Source: Variovorax sp. PAMC 28711
Lineage (GTDB): Bacteria > Pseudomonadota > Gammaproteobacteria > Burkholderiales > Burkholderiaceae_C
DNA length: 64,000 bases
NCBI RefSeq assembly: GCF_001577265.1
Contig: NZ_CP014517.1
Location: forward strand, 611,001-675,000
Reading direction: 5' to 3'
Position 1 is the stretch's first letter. Every line of letters starts with the position of its first letter. Below, in pieces: positions 8,664-19,937 of the stretch. The notes beneath the pieces are model-generated. The model worked only from the letters and a program-made list of their open reading frames with translations, was not told where the DNA came from and searched no databases. The position numbers and the translations under genes are program-made.

Positions 8664-9206
8664 ATGACCCAAAGCAATCAGCTCGACGCCTGGCTCGCCG
8701 CGGAAAGCGAAGTGATCGCGCGGCTGGAAGCCGGCCCGGGTCCGGGCCTGGCACGCCCCGAACAGGTCGCAGGCAAGACCGGCCTCGAAGTCATGCAGAT
8801 GATGCTGGCTGGCGAGATTCCGTATGCGGCCATCGCCAAGACGCTGGACTTCACGATCGTCGAAGTCGGCCCCGGCGTGGCGATTTTCCAGGGCACCCCG
8901 CTGCCCCGCCACCTGAACCCGCTCGGCACCATCCACGGCGGCTGGGCCGCGACGATGCTCGACTCCGCATTGGGCTGCTCGGTGCACACGATGATGCCGG
9001 CGGGCCGCGGCTACACGACGGCCGAACTCAGCGTGAACTACGTGCGCGGCCTCACGCCGAAAATTCAACGGGTGCGGGCCGAAGGCAAGGTGATCCATTG
9101 CGGTCGCCAGCTCGCCACCGCCGAAGCGCGGCTCGTCGGCGCCGACGGCACGCTCTACGCGCACGCCACCACCACCTGCCTGGTGTTCGAACTGCCGCAA
9201 CGCTGA
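8664..9206 (+). CDS. PaaI family thioesterase (hotdog fold)
   Basis: A 180-aa hotdog acyl-CoA thioesterase. The signature LGTIHGGWAATMLDSALGCSVHTMM matches the PaaI HGG-helix. About 70 N-terminal residues precede the hotdog core, a common long form. ATG 8664 has GGAGA 5 bases upstream; an earlier in-frame start at 8637 lies inside the second palindrome and is rejected. The divergent MarR arrangement suggests induction together with the efflux operon. Confidence 0.85.
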   Translation: MTQSNQLDAWLAAESEVIARLEAGPGPGLARPEQVAGKTGLEVMQMMLAGEIPYAAIAKTLDFTIVEVGPGVAIFQGTPLPRHLNPLGTIHGGWAATMLDSALGCSVHTMMPAGRGYTTAELSVNYVRGLTPKIQRVRAEGKVIHCGRQLATAEARLVGADGTLYAHATTTCLVFELPQR

Positions 9207-9252
9207 CCCTGCATCGCGTACGTGTTTTGAGGCATTCGCGCGACCGCGAGTT

Positions 9253-9271
9253 GATAATTGTTCGCATTGAC
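9253..9271 (+). promoter_or_regulatory. Putative Fur box
   Basis: GATAATTGTTCGCATTGAC matches 12 of 19 positions of the classical Fur consensus and keeps both the GATAAT and CATT half-site elements. It lies about 50 bases upstream of the ferric-iron binding protein gene, where iron repression is expected. Confidence 0.45.
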
Positions 9272-9321
9272 ACGCCTGCGCCAATGCACCATTCCAATTC
9301 GAGAATCTCTGGAGGACACCC

Positions 9322-10371
9322 GTGACCCGACGCCCCACCACCCTGCTTTGCGTGGCTGCCGCCGCATGGCTCGCCGCAGCGCTCCCCGCGCATGCCGCCG
9401 AAGAACTCACGCTCTACACCACCCGTGAAGCCGCGCTGATCCAGCCGCTGATTTCGGCCTTCACCGCGCAGACGAAGATCGACGTCAAGACCGTGTTCAT
9501 CAAGGACGGGCTGCTCGAGCGCGTCAAGGCCGAAGGCGCGCGCTCGCCGGCCGACCTGCTGATGACGGTCGACATCGGCAACCTGATCGACCTGGTCGAT
9601 GGCGGCGTGACCCAGCCGGTGAAATCCGCCGCGCTCGAATCCGCGATCCCGGCCAACCTGCGCGGCGCCGACGGCCAGTGGTTCGCGCTCTCGCTGCGCG
9701 CCCGCGTGCTCTATGCCGACAAGAGCCTGCCGCTCACCAGCTTCCGATACGAAGACCTGGCCGATCCGAAGTGGAAGGGCAAGGTCTGCATCCGTGCCGG
9801 CCAGCACCCCTACAACACGGCCCTCGTGGCCTCGATGATCGCGCACGACGGCGAAGCCAAGACCGAACAATGGCTGCGCGGCGTGAAGGCCAACCTGGCG
9901 CGCAAGGCGACCGGCGGCGACCGCGACGTGGCGCGCGACATCCTCGGCGGCATCTGCGATGTCGGCCTCGCCAATTCCTACTACGTGGGCCAGATGAAGG
10001 CCTCGAAGGAAGGCACCGACGCGCGCAAGTGGGGCGACGCCATCAAAGTGATACGCCCGACCTTCGCCAATGCCAAAACCGGCGGTACGGGTGCCGGCAC
10101 GCACGTGAACATCAGCGGCGCCGCCGTCGCGAAGAACGCGCCGAACCGCGCCAACGCGGTGAAGCTCGTCGAGTTCCTCGTGTCGGCCCCGGCGCAGGTG
10201 CTGTACGCGCAAGCCAACTACGAATACCCGGTGCGCAAGGGCGTGGCGCTCGATCCGATCCTGGCCGCGACCATCGGCGAGCTCAAGGTCGACCCGCTGC
10301 CGCTGACCGAGATCGCGAAGCACCGCAAGCAGGCCAGCGTGCTGGTCGACAAGGTCGGCTTCGACCAGTGA
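9322..10371 (+). CDS. fbpA: Fe(3+) ABC transporter substrate-binding protein
   Basis: A 349-aa periplasmic ferric-iron binding protein (FbpA/FutA/SfuA type). The Sec signal peptide ends at PAHAA. ELTLYTTREAALIQPL opens the type-2 periplasmic binding fold. GGDRDVARDILGGICDVGLANSYYVG carries the consecutive tyrosines that ligate Fe3+ in this family, followed by TFANAKTGGTGAGTHVNISG. GTG 9322 is used because GGAGG lies 6 bases upstream. It is the first gene of an fbpABC-like operon, likely iron-regulated through the Fur-like site upstream. Confidence 0.93.
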   Translation: MTRRPTTLLCVAAAAWLAAALPAHAAEELTLYTTREAALIQPLISAFTAQTKIDVKTVFIKDGLLERVKAEGARSPADLLMTVDIGNLIDLVDGGVTQPVKSAALESAIPANLRGADGQWFALSLRARVLYADKSLPLTSFRYEDLADPKWKGKVCIRAGQHPYNTALVASMIAHDGEAKTEQWLRGVKANLARKATGGDRDVARDILGGICDVGLANSYYVGQMKASKEGTDARKWGDAIKVIRPTFANAKTGGTGAGTHVNISGAAVAKNAPNRANAVKLVEFLVSAPAQVLYAQANYEYPVRKGVALDPILAATIGELKVDPLPLTEIAKHRKQASVLVDKVGFDQ

Positions 10372-12029
10372 TCGCGCGGGCCGCGGGCCTGCCAGCGGCC
10401 GGGCCGCTCTGGCGCGGCGCCTCGTTGCTGATCGCGCTCGGCGTGCTCGCGCCGGTGCTCACGCTGGCGTGGCTGGCGTTCGGTTCGGGCCTCGGGCACT
10501 GGTCGCACCTGCTGGGCACCGTGCTGCCGCAGGCAGCGCTCAACACGGCCTTGTTGCTCTCGGGCGTCGGCGCGCTGGTGCTGCTGATCGGCGTGGGTTG
10601 CGCGTGGGCGGTCACGGCGTGGGACTTTCCGGGCCGCGCGACGCTGCACTGGGCGCTGCTGCTGCCGCTCGCCATGCCGACCTACATCGTCGCCTTCGCT
10701 TACCTCGACCTGCTGCACCCGATCGGGCCGGTGCAAGGCGCCATCCGGTGGCTGCTGGGCTTCGACAGCCCACGGCAATTCCGCTTGCCCGACCTGCGCT
10801 CGTTGCCGGGCGCGATCTTCGTGCTCGGCTTCGTGCTGTACCCGTACGTCTACCTCACCAGCCGCGCGATGTTCACGACGCAGCCGGCCCACCTCATGGA
10901 AGCCGCACGCACGCTCGGTGAGACCCGGCTCGGCGCGTTCCTGCGGGTCGCGTTGCCACTGGCGAGGCCAGCGATCGCAGTCGGGCTGAGCCTGGCGCTG
11001 CTCGAAACGCTGAACGACATCGGCGCGTCGGAATTCCTCGGGGTGAACACGCTCACCGTCGCGGTCTACACCACCTGGATCACGCGCTCCGACCTGGCCG
11101 GCGCGGCGCAGATCGCGTGCGCGATGTTGCTGCTGGTGGTGGCGCTGGTCTGGATGGAACGCCACGGTCGCCGGAACCAGCGCTTCGGTTCCGCGCAACG
11201 CATGCGCGCGATGCAGCCGCGCCGGCTGCACGGCGCCGCCGCCTGCACGGCGACGGTGTTGACGGCCGCGCCGGTCGTGATCGGCTTCGTTGCGCCCGCG
11301 CTTTACCTGGTCTGGGAAAGCGCCAAGCGGCTGCTTCAGGGCGGTGGCGTGTCGCCGGGTCTCGTCGCCAGCCTGGTCAACACGCTCGGGCTGGCCGCCG
11401 GCGTCACGCTGGTGGCCGTGGCGGCCGGCCTCGTCGTGGCATGGGCGACGCGCAGTGCCGGCGCGAGACGCAATCCTGCGCAATGGCAGGCCCGTGCCGC
11501 CACGCTGGGCTACGCCGTGCCCGGCACCGTGCTGGCGATCGGCCTGCTCACACCGGCCCTCGCCTTCGATGCCGGCTTCGCGGCGTTCTTCGGGTTGCCC
11601 GGCCTGCCGCTCATGGGCGCCGGGATCGTGCTGGTGATCGCGTGTGCTATCCGTTTTCTCGCGATGCCGGTGGGCGGCATCGAATCCGGGCTGGCGCGCA
11701 TCCCGCCCACCATCGAGCAAGCCGCGCGCCTGCTCGGCGAAACCGCCAGCGGCACGCTGCGCCGCGTGCATCTGCCGCTGCTGCGCCCGGCACTGGCGGC
11801 CGGCGCACTGCTGGTGTTCGTCGATGCCATGAAGGAACTGCCCGCCACGCTGCTGCTGCGGCCGGCCAACTTCGACACCCTCGCCACCTGGCTCTATGCC
11901 GAAGCGTCGCGCGGCACCTACGAAGAAGGCGCGATCGCGGCACTGGCCATCGTGCTGGCCGGTCTGTTGCCCGTGGTGCTGCTCGCACGCCATCAACTCG
12001 GCACCCCACTCGACACTCGCATCGCATGA
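10368..12029 (+). CDS. fbpB: Ferric iron ABC transporter permease
   Basis: A 553-aa inner-membrane permease with two fused BPD_transp_1 halves, as in FbpB/SfuB. Each half carries an EAA loop: EAARTLGETRLGAFLRVALPLARPA and EQAARLLGETASGTLRRVHLPLLRP. About twelve transmembrane segments are expected. The start is GTG 10368, which overlaps the fbpA stop in GTGA. It forms the transmembrane path for iron delivered by the upstream binding protein. Confidence 0.92.
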   Translation: MIARAAGLPAAGPLWRGASLLIALGVLAPVLTLAWLAFGSGLGHWSHLLGTVLPQAALNTALLLSGVGALVLLIGVGCAWAVTAWDFPGRATLHWALLLPLAMPTYIVAFAYLDLLHPIGPVQGAIRWLLGFDSPRQFRLPDLRSLPGAIFVLGFVLYPYVYLTSRAMFTTQPAHLMEAARTLGETRLGAFLRVALPLARPAIAVGLSLALLETLNDIGASEFLGVNTLTVAVYTTWITRSDLAGAAQIACAMLLLVVALVWMERHGRRNQRFGSAQRMRAMQPRRLHGAAACTATVLTAAPVVIGFVAPALYLVWESAKRLLQGGGVSPGLVASLVNTLGLAAGVTLVAVAAGLVVAWATRSAGARRNPAQWQARAATLGYAVPGTVLAIGLLTPALAFDAGFAAFFGLPGLPLMGAGIVLVIACAIRFLAMPVGGIESGLARIPPTIEQAARLLGETASGTLRRVHLPLLRPALAAGALLVFVDAMKELPATLLLRPANFDTLATWLYAEASRGTYEEGAIAALAIVLAGLLPVVLLARHQLGTPLDTRIA

Positions 12030-12718
12030 CCGCCTCACTGCACCTGGACGCCGTGCGCGTCGCCTACGACCACCGCGCGCACGCCGTGCTCGACAACTTT
12101 TCGCTCGCGCTCGACGCAGGCGACATCGGGTGCCTGCTCGGCCCGTCGGGCTGCGGCAAGACGACCGTGTTGCGTGCCATTGCCGGCTTCGAACCCCTGC
12201 GCGCCGGCCGCATCCAGCTCGGCGCCACGCTGCTGTCGTCGACACAGGTTCACCTGCCGCCGGAGCGGCGCAGGGTCGGCATGATGTTCCAGGAATACGC
12301 GCTGTTCCCGCACCTCACGGCAGCGCAGAACGTCGGGTTCGGACTGCGGCGCGAGACCGCCGACACGCGGAACAGGCGCGTGAGTGAAATGCTCGCGACG
12401 GTCGGGCTGGCCGACGCCGGCGGTCGCTTTCCGCACGAGCTGTCGGGCGGTCAGCAGCAGCGCATCGCACTGGCCCGCGCCCTCGCGCCGGCGCCGGCCC
12501 TGCTGCTGCTCGACGAGCCTTTTTCGAACCTCGACGGCGCCACCCGCGACCGGCTCACGCTCGAAGTGCGCAGCATCCTCAAGGCCGCCGGCCAGACCGC
12601 CGTGCTGGTGACGCACAACGAAGCCGAAGCCCGCGCCATGGCCGACCACACCGGCGTGATGCACAACGGCCGCCTCGTGCGCTGGACCGCCACGCGCGCA
12701 ATAATTCCGCCACTATGA
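12026..12718 (+). CDS. fbpC: Ferric iron ABC transporter ATPase, short form lacking the C-terminal domain
   Basis: The ATP-hydrolysing subunit of the iron importer, 230 aa. Walker A is GPSGCGKTT, the Q-loop is in [10 protein letters not shown], the signature is LSGGQQQR, Walker B is [12 protein letters not shown], and the H-loop is VTHNEAEA. Usual FbpC proteins run to about 340-360 aa with a C-terminal TOBE/regulatory domain. Here the frame stops right after NGRLVRW plus a few residues and overlaps gloA in ATGA, so that domain is absent. The ATG overlaps the permease stop in ATGA. Confidence 0.9.
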   Translation: MTASLHLDAVRVAYDHRAHAVLDNFSLALDAGDIGCLLGPSGCGKTTVLRAIAGFEPLRAGRIQLGATLLSSTQVHLPPERRRVGMMFQEYALFPHLTAAQNVGFGLRRETADTRNRRVSEMLATVGLADAGGRFPHELSGGQQQRIALARALAPAPALLLLDEPFSNLDGATRDRLTLEVRSILKAAGQTAVLVTHNEAEARAMADHTGVMHNGRLVRWTATRAIIPPL

Positions 12719-13125
12719 GACTACTTCACACGATGCTTCGCGTTGGCAACCTCCAGCGTTCGATCGACTTCTACACCCAGGTGCTCGGCATGCAATTGCT
12801 GCGCACCTCCGAGAACCCCGAATACAAGTACAGCCTCGCGTTCGTCGGTTACGAAGGCAATCCGGCGCAGGCCGAAATCGAGCTGACCTGGAACTGGGAC
12901 ACCGACCACTACGAGCTCGGCACCGCCTACGGCCACATCGCGCTCGGCGTCCCCGACGCCTACGCCGCGTGCGACAAGATCAAGGCCGCCGGCGGCACCA
13001 TCTCGCGCGAGCCGGGCCCGGTCAAGGGCGGCACGACGGTGATCGCTTTCGTGACGGACCCCGACGGCTACAAGATCGAGCTGATCCAGCGCCAGGAAGG
13101 CGCCGGCGGCGGCGGACTGCGCTGA
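12715..13125 (+). CDS. gloA: Lactoylglutathione lyase (glyoxalase I)
   Basis: A 136-aa enzyme converting the methylglyoxal-glutathione hemithioacetal to S-lactoylglutathione in the cytoplasm. The two vicinal-oxygen-chelate motifs are complete. The metal ligands H5, E56, H74 and E122 are all present at the same numbers as in E. coli GlxI, which suggests the Ni2+-type enzyme. [15 protein letters not shown] is the C-terminal signature. Its ATG overlaps the fbpC stop, so it is probably read through from the iron operon. Confidence 0.95.
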   Translation: MRLLHTMLRVGNLQRSIDFYTQVLGMQLLRTSENPEYKYSLAFVGYEGNPAQAEIELTWNWDTDHYELGTAYGHIALGVPDAYAACDKIKAAGGTISREPGPVKGGTTVIAFVTDPDGYKIELIQRQEGAGGGGLR

Positions 13126-13131
13126 CTCGCC

Positions 13132-13533
13132 ATGGCCCTCGAAGATTTCCCCGAACCCCTGCTGCACACAATCGGCTTTTCCAGCCTGTTGAAGACCGAC
13201 CCCGAGGCCGGCACCGCGCGCGTGCGCTTCATCGCGCGCCCCGAGTTCGCCCACACAAACGGCACCATCGTGCAGGGCGGCATCATCACGGCCTGGCTCG
13301 ACAACGCGATGGCGTTTGCCGTGGTGGGACGCGACCCGTCTGCCGCGCTCGCGAGCCTCGAACTGAAGGTGTCGTTTCTGGAGCGCGTCGGCGTGGAGAC
13401 CTTCGAGGTCGAGGCGCGCATCGTTCGATGGGGCCGCAGCATCGTGTTTCTCGAGGCCGACCTGTGGGCTGCCGATGGCCGCCTGCTGGCCCGCGCCTCG
13501 TCGACCGGCAAGCTGTTGCGCGTCGCGGCCTGA
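13132..13533 (+). CDS. PaaI family thioesterase
   Basis: A 133-aa hotdog thioesterase. FAHTNGTIVQGGIITAWLDNAMAFAVVG is the PaaI-type substrate helix region, and ELKVSFLERV is the following strand. It starts 7 bases after the gloA stop and ends one base before the stop of the convergent dehalogenase gene. The acyl substrate is unknown. Confidence 0.85.
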   Translation: MALEDFPEPLLHTIGFSSLLKTDPEAGTARVRFIARPEFAHTNGTIVQGGIITAWLDNAMAFAVVGRDPSAALASLELKVSFLERVGVETFEVEARIVRWGRSIVFLEADLWAADGRLLARASSTGKLLRVAA

Positions 13534-13534
13534 T

Positions 13535-14260
13535 TCAGCAGCCGAGCTGCTCCGCGAGCGCGACGATGTCGCGCGCGTGGAGCGTGTTGGCCGCCACGGG
13601 CGACACGTCTTTCGGCTGCGCCGCACCGAACTCGGCCCGGCGCTCGATGTAGGCGGTCTTCAAACCGCAGGCGCGAGCCGACGCCAGATCGTCCTGATGC
13701 GTCGCCGCGAGCATCACCTGCCCCGGCGCGACATCGAACACACCCGCGACGCCGAGGTAGGTGCGCGGATCGGGCTTGTAGGCCTTGAACACCTCGGCCG
13801 ACAGCACGCAGTCCCAGGGCAGGCCCGCGTTTTTCGCCATGTCGGTGAGCAGGCCGATGTTGCCGTTGGAGAGCGTGCACACGATGTATTTCGACTTGAG
13901 CCGCGTGATGCCTTCCACGGCATCGGGCCACGCCGGCAAGCGGTGCCACGCCTTGTTCAGCTCGCGCTTGCGGGCCTCGTCGAGGCCGTCGAATCCGAAG
14001 TCGCGCAGCACCGGACCGAGGATGCTCAGGTGCAGTTCGTCGATGAGCGTGAAGCCGCCCTCGCCCGCCGCGATGCGCGCCATCACGCTTTTCATGGCGG
14101 GCTTGTAGCCGGCGCGCCAGGCCAGCGCGAATGCCTTGCCGTCGACGCCGGGCAACAGGCGCTCGGCTTCGGCGGCGATGCCGCTGTGCCAATCGACCAC
14201 GGTGCCGAACACGTCGAAGGCGATGACCTTGAGATCGCTCGCGTCGAACGTCGTCGTCAT
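13535..14260 (-). CDS. Haloacid dehalogenase, type II (HAD superfamily)
   Basis: A 241-aa L-2-haloacid dehalogenase-like hydrolase. Motif I is FDVFGTVVDW with nucleophile D16. Motif II is CTLSNGN, the lysine motif is in FKAYKPDPRTYLG, and the final motif is AATHQDDLASARACGLKTAYIER. These features match the type II haloacid dehalogenase branch more closely than phosphatases. The gene precedes eda-edd in coordinates but lies downstream in the same direction, with only 4 bases between, so it may be co-transcribed. Confidence 0.88.
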   Translation of the reverse strand: MTTTFDASDLKVIAFDVFGTVVDWHSGIAAEAERLLPGVDGKAFALAWRAGYKPAMKSVMARIAAGEGGFTLIDELHLSILGPVLRDFGFDGLDEARKRELNKAWHRLPAWPDAVEGITRLKSKYIVCTLSNGNIGLLTDMAKNAGLPWDCVLSAEVFKAYKPDPRTYLGVAGVFDVAPGQVMLAATHQDDLASARACGLKTAYIERRAEFGAAQPKDVSPVAANTLHARDIVALAEQLGC

Positions 14261-14264
14261 GGCG

Positions 14265-14896
14265 TCAGCGCGTCAGCTGCGTGGCCGCGCGGGCGAGTTG
14301 CTCGATGCGGCCCCAGTCGCCGTCGCGAATCGCATCGGCCGGCACGATCCACGAGCCGCCCACACACGCCACGTTCGACAGCGCGAGAAATTCCTCGGCG
14401 TTGCCGGCGTGGATGCCGCCGGTCGGGCAGAAGGTCACGTCGCCGAACGGGCCTTGCCACGCCTTGAGCATCGGCAAGCCGCCGGCCTGCAGCGCCGGGA
14501 AAAACTTGAGCTGTGTGTAGCCGTCTTCCTGCGCCGTCATGATTTCGCTGCCGGTGGCCACGCCGGGCAAGAGCGGCAGGCCGAGGTCGTGGCACGCCTT
14601 GCCGACCGCGCGGGTGTAGCCCGGGCTCACGCCGAACTTCGCGCCGGCCAACGCCGAGGCCTGCGCATCGGCAGCGCTGCGGATCGTGCCCGCGCCGGCC
14701 ACGGCATCGGGCACTTCTTTCGCGATCGCCTCGATGCACTGCAAGGCCTGCGGCGTGCGCAAGGTCACCTCGAGCATGCGGATGCCGCCGGCCACCAGCG
14801 CACGCGCCAGCGGAACCGCATCCTTGACGTCGTACAGCACGATCACCGGTATGACCGGCGCGTCGCGCATCACGTCGAGGGCAGTGAGTTTTTTGT

Positions 14897-14906
<10 letters not shown>
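14265..14906 (-). CDS. eda: 2-dehydro-3-deoxy-phosphogluconate aldolase
   Basis: A 213-aa KDPG/KHG aldolase. It splits KDPG into pyruvate and glyceraldehyde-3-phosphate in the Entner-Doudoroff pathway. Schiff-base K134 (QLKFFPA) and general base E46 ([10 protein letters not shown]) match the E. coli enzyme. GAGTI and FCPTGGI phosphate-binding motifs are present. It overlaps the edd 3' end by 10 bases and follows it, giving an edd-eda operon. Confidence 0.96.
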
Positions 14907-16726
<1,820 letters not shown>

Positions 16727-16771
16727 GAGGTTCTCATCGATCAGGGAAAACCCATGGTACCAAGCGCCCAT

Positions 16772-16796
16772 GAAAAAGCCCGGTATTGCCGGGCTT
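16772..16796 (-). terminator. Rho-independent terminator of the OmpA-type gene
   Basis: AAGCCCGG (16776-16783) and CCGGGCTT (16789-16796) form an 8-bp stem with loop TATTG. Read on the minus strand the stem is followed by TTTTTC, an oriented T-tract. It ends transcription of the OmpA-like gene (stop at 16837) before edd. Confidence 0.8.
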
Positions 16797-16836
16797 CAGG
16801 TCGATAGGAATTTGCGCCACTGCAGCGCTTTTGCGT

Positions 16837-17376
16837 TCAGTCCACCAGCTTGGCTTCGACGCGGCGCGCTTCGGCGTCGTTGCCGCTGCCGGCGGTGACG
16901 GCCGGCTTTTGCAGATTCACCTTGTCGGCCGGTACACCGAGGCCCACCAGCACGTCGCGCACCATCTCGGCACGCTTTTGCGCCAGTTGCTCGTTGATGG
17001 CGGCGTCGCCTGTCGTGTCGTGGAAGCCCGAGACGACCGCCTTGCGACCGTCCTGCACGCCCTTGATCACCGCGGCCAGCGCTTCGGCCGCGCCGGGTGC
17101 CAGGTCGGCACTGCCGGTGGCGAAGTAGAAGTTCACCACGCCGTCGTTGACACGGATGCTTGCGCCGTCGGGAATGGTCACCGTGACCGTTTCGGTCACC
17201 ACGGCGAGCGTCGGCGGATTGACCACGACGACGGGCGCCTGCGTTTTCGCCGCCGCGCTGCGGCCGTTGTGCCAGAGCGCGATGCCGATCACGAAGAACA
17301 CGACCACTGCGAGCAGTGCGATCAGGAAACCGAGAGCGAATCGTTGCTGGCTGTCGTCGTCGTTGCTGGATGCCAT
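16837..17376 (-). CDS. OmpA-domain (peptidoglycan-associating) inner-membrane protein
   Basis: A 179-aa protein with a short cytoplasmic head, one transmembrane segment (FALGFLIALLAVVVFFVIGIALW) and a periplasmic C-terminal OmpA-like domain. The domain is marked by VVNFYFATGSADLAPGA, and by GFHDTTGD and AQKRAEMVRDVL where the NQ-LSxxRAxxV motif usually lies. GGAG lies about 8 bases before ATG 17376. A terminator follows. It probably tethers the membrane to peptidoglycan; it is not a porin because no barrel is present. Confidence 0.82.
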   Translation of the reverse strand: MASSNDDDSQQRFALGFLIALLAVVVFFVIGIALWHNGRSAAAKTQAPVVVVNPPTLAVVTETVTVTIPDGASIRVNDGVVNFYFATGSADLAPGAAEALAAVIKGVQDGRKAVVSGFHDTTGDAAINEQLAQKRAEMVRDVLVGLGVPADKVNLQKPAVTAGSGNDAEARRVEAKLVD

Positions 17377-17463
17377 CGGGCGATCTCCGTAAGAAAGGGG
17401 TCGGTAAATAATGGTGGGGTGTTCCATGACGGCGAAATTGTAAGTGGCCTCCCTCTCTACCCC

Positions 17464-18048
17464 ATGACGAAGCCTGTGCGCGACCCCCAACCGATGCTCG
17501 ACCGCGTGATCGACGAATGGGGCGGCCACGACGATTTCTGGGTCTTCGGCTACGGCTCGCTGATCTGGCGCCCCGAATTCGACTTCGCCGAGCGGCGACC
17601 GGCGCGGGTGCATGGCTGGCATCGGGCACTCAAGATGTGGAGCCGGGTGAACCGCGGCACGGTCGAGAACCCGGGCCTGGTGTTCGGCCTGTTGTCGGGC
17701 GGCAGCTGTCGCGGCATGGTGTTCCGGATTCCGCGCGCCGATGCGCTCGACACGCTGGGCCGGCTCTGGCTGCGCGAAATGCCGACCGGCGTCTACGACC
17801 CGCGCTGGCTCGACTGCGTGACACCCGGCGGCAACGTGCGGGCACTCGCCTTCACGCTGTCGCGCCGCAGCCCCAACTTCACCGGCGACCTGACCGAAGC
17901 GCGTTACCGGCAAATTTTCGCGAGCGCGACCGGCCGCTACGGCACCTCGCTCGACTACGCCCACCAGACGCTGGTCGAGCTGCAGCGCCACGCGATCCAC
18001 GATGCGGCGCTGGCGCGGCTGCTCCGGCTGGCCCGTTCCGATCTGTAG
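17464..18048 (+). CDS. chaC: Gamma-glutamylcyclotransferase (ChaC family)
   Basis: A 194-aa ChaC-like enzyme, expected to cleave glutathione to 5-oxoproline and Cys-Gly. The family loop VFGYGSLIWRP is at residues 27-37, and the probable catalytic glutamate is E105 in LWLREMPTGVY. It is divergent from the OmpA-type gene. The upstream 85 bases hold the likely promoters, with no clear operator visible. Confidence 0.9.
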   Translation: MTKPVRDPQPMLDRVIDEWGGHDDFWVFGYGSLIWRPEFDFAERRPARVHGWHRALKMWSRVNRGTVENPGLVFGLLSGGSCRGMVFRIPRADALDTLGRLWLREMPTGVYDPRWLDCVTPGGNVRALAFTLSRRSPNFTGDLTEARYRQIFASATGRYGTSLDYAHQTLVELQRHAIHDAALARLLRLARSDL

Positions 18049-18132
18049 ACCGCGTCCGACGCCACAGAATGGGCCGATGCGCTAAACCATCGGCAGTCGC
18101 ACGATGCGCATTCACTTCAAGGAACCCGACAC

Positions 18133-18675
18133 ATGACGAACCGATTCACTTTGAGCGTCGCCGCCCTGCTCACCACGGCCGCGCTGGCCGGCTGTGGCGG
18201 CATGAAGATGGGCGGCAAGGCCGCCGCTGTCGCCAACCTCACCCCCACCGCCGCGATCACGCCGAACCCGACGATGGGCAAGGTCACGTTCGACGCGCTG
18301 GAACACGGCGTGCGCATCGCCGGCGAAGTGCGCGGCCTGGTACCGGGCAGCGAGCATGGGTTCCACATCCATGAAAAGGGCGACTGCGGCAACAACGGCG
18401 ATGCCTCCGGCGGCCACTTCAATCCGGCCGGCGGCACGCACGGCAAGTTCGGCGCGCCGGGCAGCCATGCCGGCGAACTGCCGAGCCTGGTCGCCGATGC
18501 CAATGGCGTCGCGCGCTTCAGCGTCGAAGACCACACCGTGTCGCTGATGGACGGTGCCGACAACAACGTGGTCGGCCGCGCGCTGGTGGTGCACCGCGAC
18601 CCCGACGACTTCAAGACCCAGCCGTCAGGCAACTCCGGGCCGCGCACGGCATGTGCCGTGATCGCGCGGACCTAG
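18133..18675 (+). CDS. sodC: Cu/Zn superoxide dismutase, lipoprotein
   Basis: A 180-aa periplasmic Cu/Zn SOD. The lipobox LAGC places the lipidated cysteine at residue 21. Copper and zinc ligands are visible in HGFHIHEKGDC, SGGHFNPAGGTHG and the late VVHRDPDDF; the disulfide cysteines are in GDCG and TACAVI. It protects the envelope from superoxide. Its TAG stop overlaps the stop of the convergent nucleotidyltransferase gene in CTAG. Confidence 0.95.
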   Translation: MTNRFTLSVAALLTTAALAGCGGMKMGGKAAAVANLTPTAAITPNPTMGKVTFDALEHGVRIAGEVRGLVPGSEHGFHIHEKGDCGNNGDASGGHFNPAGGTHGKFGAPGSHAGELPSLVADANGVARFSVEDHTVSLMDGADNNVVGRALVVHRDPDDFKTQPSGNSGPRTACAVIART

Positions 18676-19235
18676 GCCTCCCACGCCCCTTTAGCGAGGA
18701 GCGCTTCGGCATGCCGGAGCGCGGCGGGCGTGTCGATGTCAGTCACCGTTCCGATGTCGTCCGTGTCGACGATGGCGACCCGATCGGCGGCGGCCAAGAT
18801 CCGCAAGACAGGTGCAGCGCCCTGGTTCCCTTCGAGCGCGGAGAGTTGAGCGAAGCAGCTGCGCGCGAAGGCCACCGGATGACCGAGCTCACCGCGATAC
18901 GACGGTCGTGCCGCCTGCAAGGCTCCACGGAGCACCGTTGCCATGGCACGCAAGGTCGATGGCTGAACCAGCGGCAGATCGCCCGGCAAGACCAGCCATC
19001 CGCCCGCATCCGGCGTGGCTCGCACCGCGGCTGCGATCGAATCGCCCATGCCCGGATGCCCCGCGTCTTCCAGGTGCCAGGGCAGGCCGCTGGCCTGCAC
19101 GGCGGCCAGGGTGCGGGCCAGCACGGTCTGCCCGCCCAGCCTCGCCTGCAACTTCGATCCTTCGCCACCGGCGGCCCGGAAACGCTCACCGCGTCCGGAC
19201 GCCAGCACGATCACAACGGGTAGTGGCGCGCTCAT
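18672..19235 (-). CDS. MobA-like nucleotidyltransferase (MocA type)
   Basis: A 187-aa NTP transferase domain protein. [23 protein letters not shown] is the nucleotide-binding signature with the catalytic lysine, and [11 protein letters not shown] is the acidic metal site. This branch includes MocA-like enzymes that transfer CMP or GMP onto molybdopterin cofactor. No molybdoenzyme genes are adjacent, so the substrate is inferred. ATG 19235 is chosen over an earlier in-frame ATG at 19256, which coincides with the divergent pdxH start region. Confidence 0.8.
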   Translation of the reverse strand: MSAPLPVVIVLASGRGERFRAAGGEGSKLQARLGGQTVLARTLAAVQASGLPWHLEDAGHPGMGDSIAAAVRATPDAGGWLVLPGDLPLVQPSTLRAMATVLRGALQAARPSYRGELGHPVAFARSCFAQLSALEGNQGAAPVLRILAAADRVAIVDTDDIGTVTDIDTPAALRHAEALLAKGAWEA

Positions 19236-19255
19236 GCCGCCAGTATCGACCGACA

Positions 19256-19918
19256 ATGCCTTCCATGACTTCTCCGAACGACGATCTCGCGGCCCTGCGC
19301 AAAAGCTACGAACGGGCCGAACTCGACGAAAACGCCAGTGCCGAGGTGCCGCTCATGCAGTTCGAGCGCTGGCTGGCCGAAGCGATCGACGCCAAAGTGC
19401 CCGAACCGAACGCGATGACGCTGGCCACCGTTGGCGGCGACCTGCGGCCTTCGACCCGCATCGTGCTGATCAAGGGCTACGACGCGCGCGGCATCGTCTG
19501 GTACACGAACTACGAAAGCCGCAAAGGCCAGGAGCTGGCGGGCAATCCGTATGCCGCGCTGCAGTTTCACTGGGTCGAGCTGGAACGCGTGGTGCGCATC
19601 GAAGGCACGGTCGAAAAGGTGAGCGATGAAGAGAGCGACGCCTACTTCGCGAGCCGTCCACTCGACTCGCGCATCGGCGCATGGGCCAGCCCGCAAAGCG
19701 AAGTGATCTCGGGTCGCGACGTGCTCGTCAAGAACGCGGCGGTCGTCGCCGCCAGGCATTTGCTCTCGCCGCCGAGACCGCCGCAATGGGGTGGCTACCG
19801 GCTGGTGCCGGAGCGCTGGGAATTCTGGCAAGGCCGCAAGAGCCGATTACACGACAGGCTGCGCTATCGGCGCGACGGTGAAGGAGCCGGTTGGTTGCGC
19901 GAGCGCCTGGCGCCCTGA
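19256..19918 (+). CDS. pdxH: Pyridoxamine 5'-phosphate oxidase
   Basis: A 220-aa FMN enzyme making pyridoxal 5'-phosphate from PNP or [60 protein letters not shown] and [19 protein letters not shown] are the family blocks in order. Two in-frame ATGs, 19256 and 19265, are possible; neither has a clear ribosome site. It is divergent from the nucleotidyltransferase with only about 20 bases between the starts. Confidence 0.95.
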   Translation: MPSMTSPNDDLAALRKSYERAELDENASAEVPLMQFERWLAEAIDAKVPEPNAMTLATVGGDLRPSTRIVLIKGYDARGIVWYTNYESRKGQELAGNPYAALQFHWVELERVVRIEGTVEKVSDEESDAYFASRPLDSRIGAWASPQSEVISGRDVLVKNAAVVAARHLLSPPRPPQWGGYRLVPERWEFWQGRKSRLHDRLRYRRDGEGAGWLRERLAP

Positions 19919-19937
19919 GCGCTTCTTGACGAGTCGG

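Noticed and set aside
13535..14260. Phosphoglycolate phosphatase as the identity of the HAD protein
   Set aside because: FDVFGTVVDW, CTLSNGN and the ATHQDDLASARACGLKTAYI end block match type II haloacid dehalogenases better than phosphatases.
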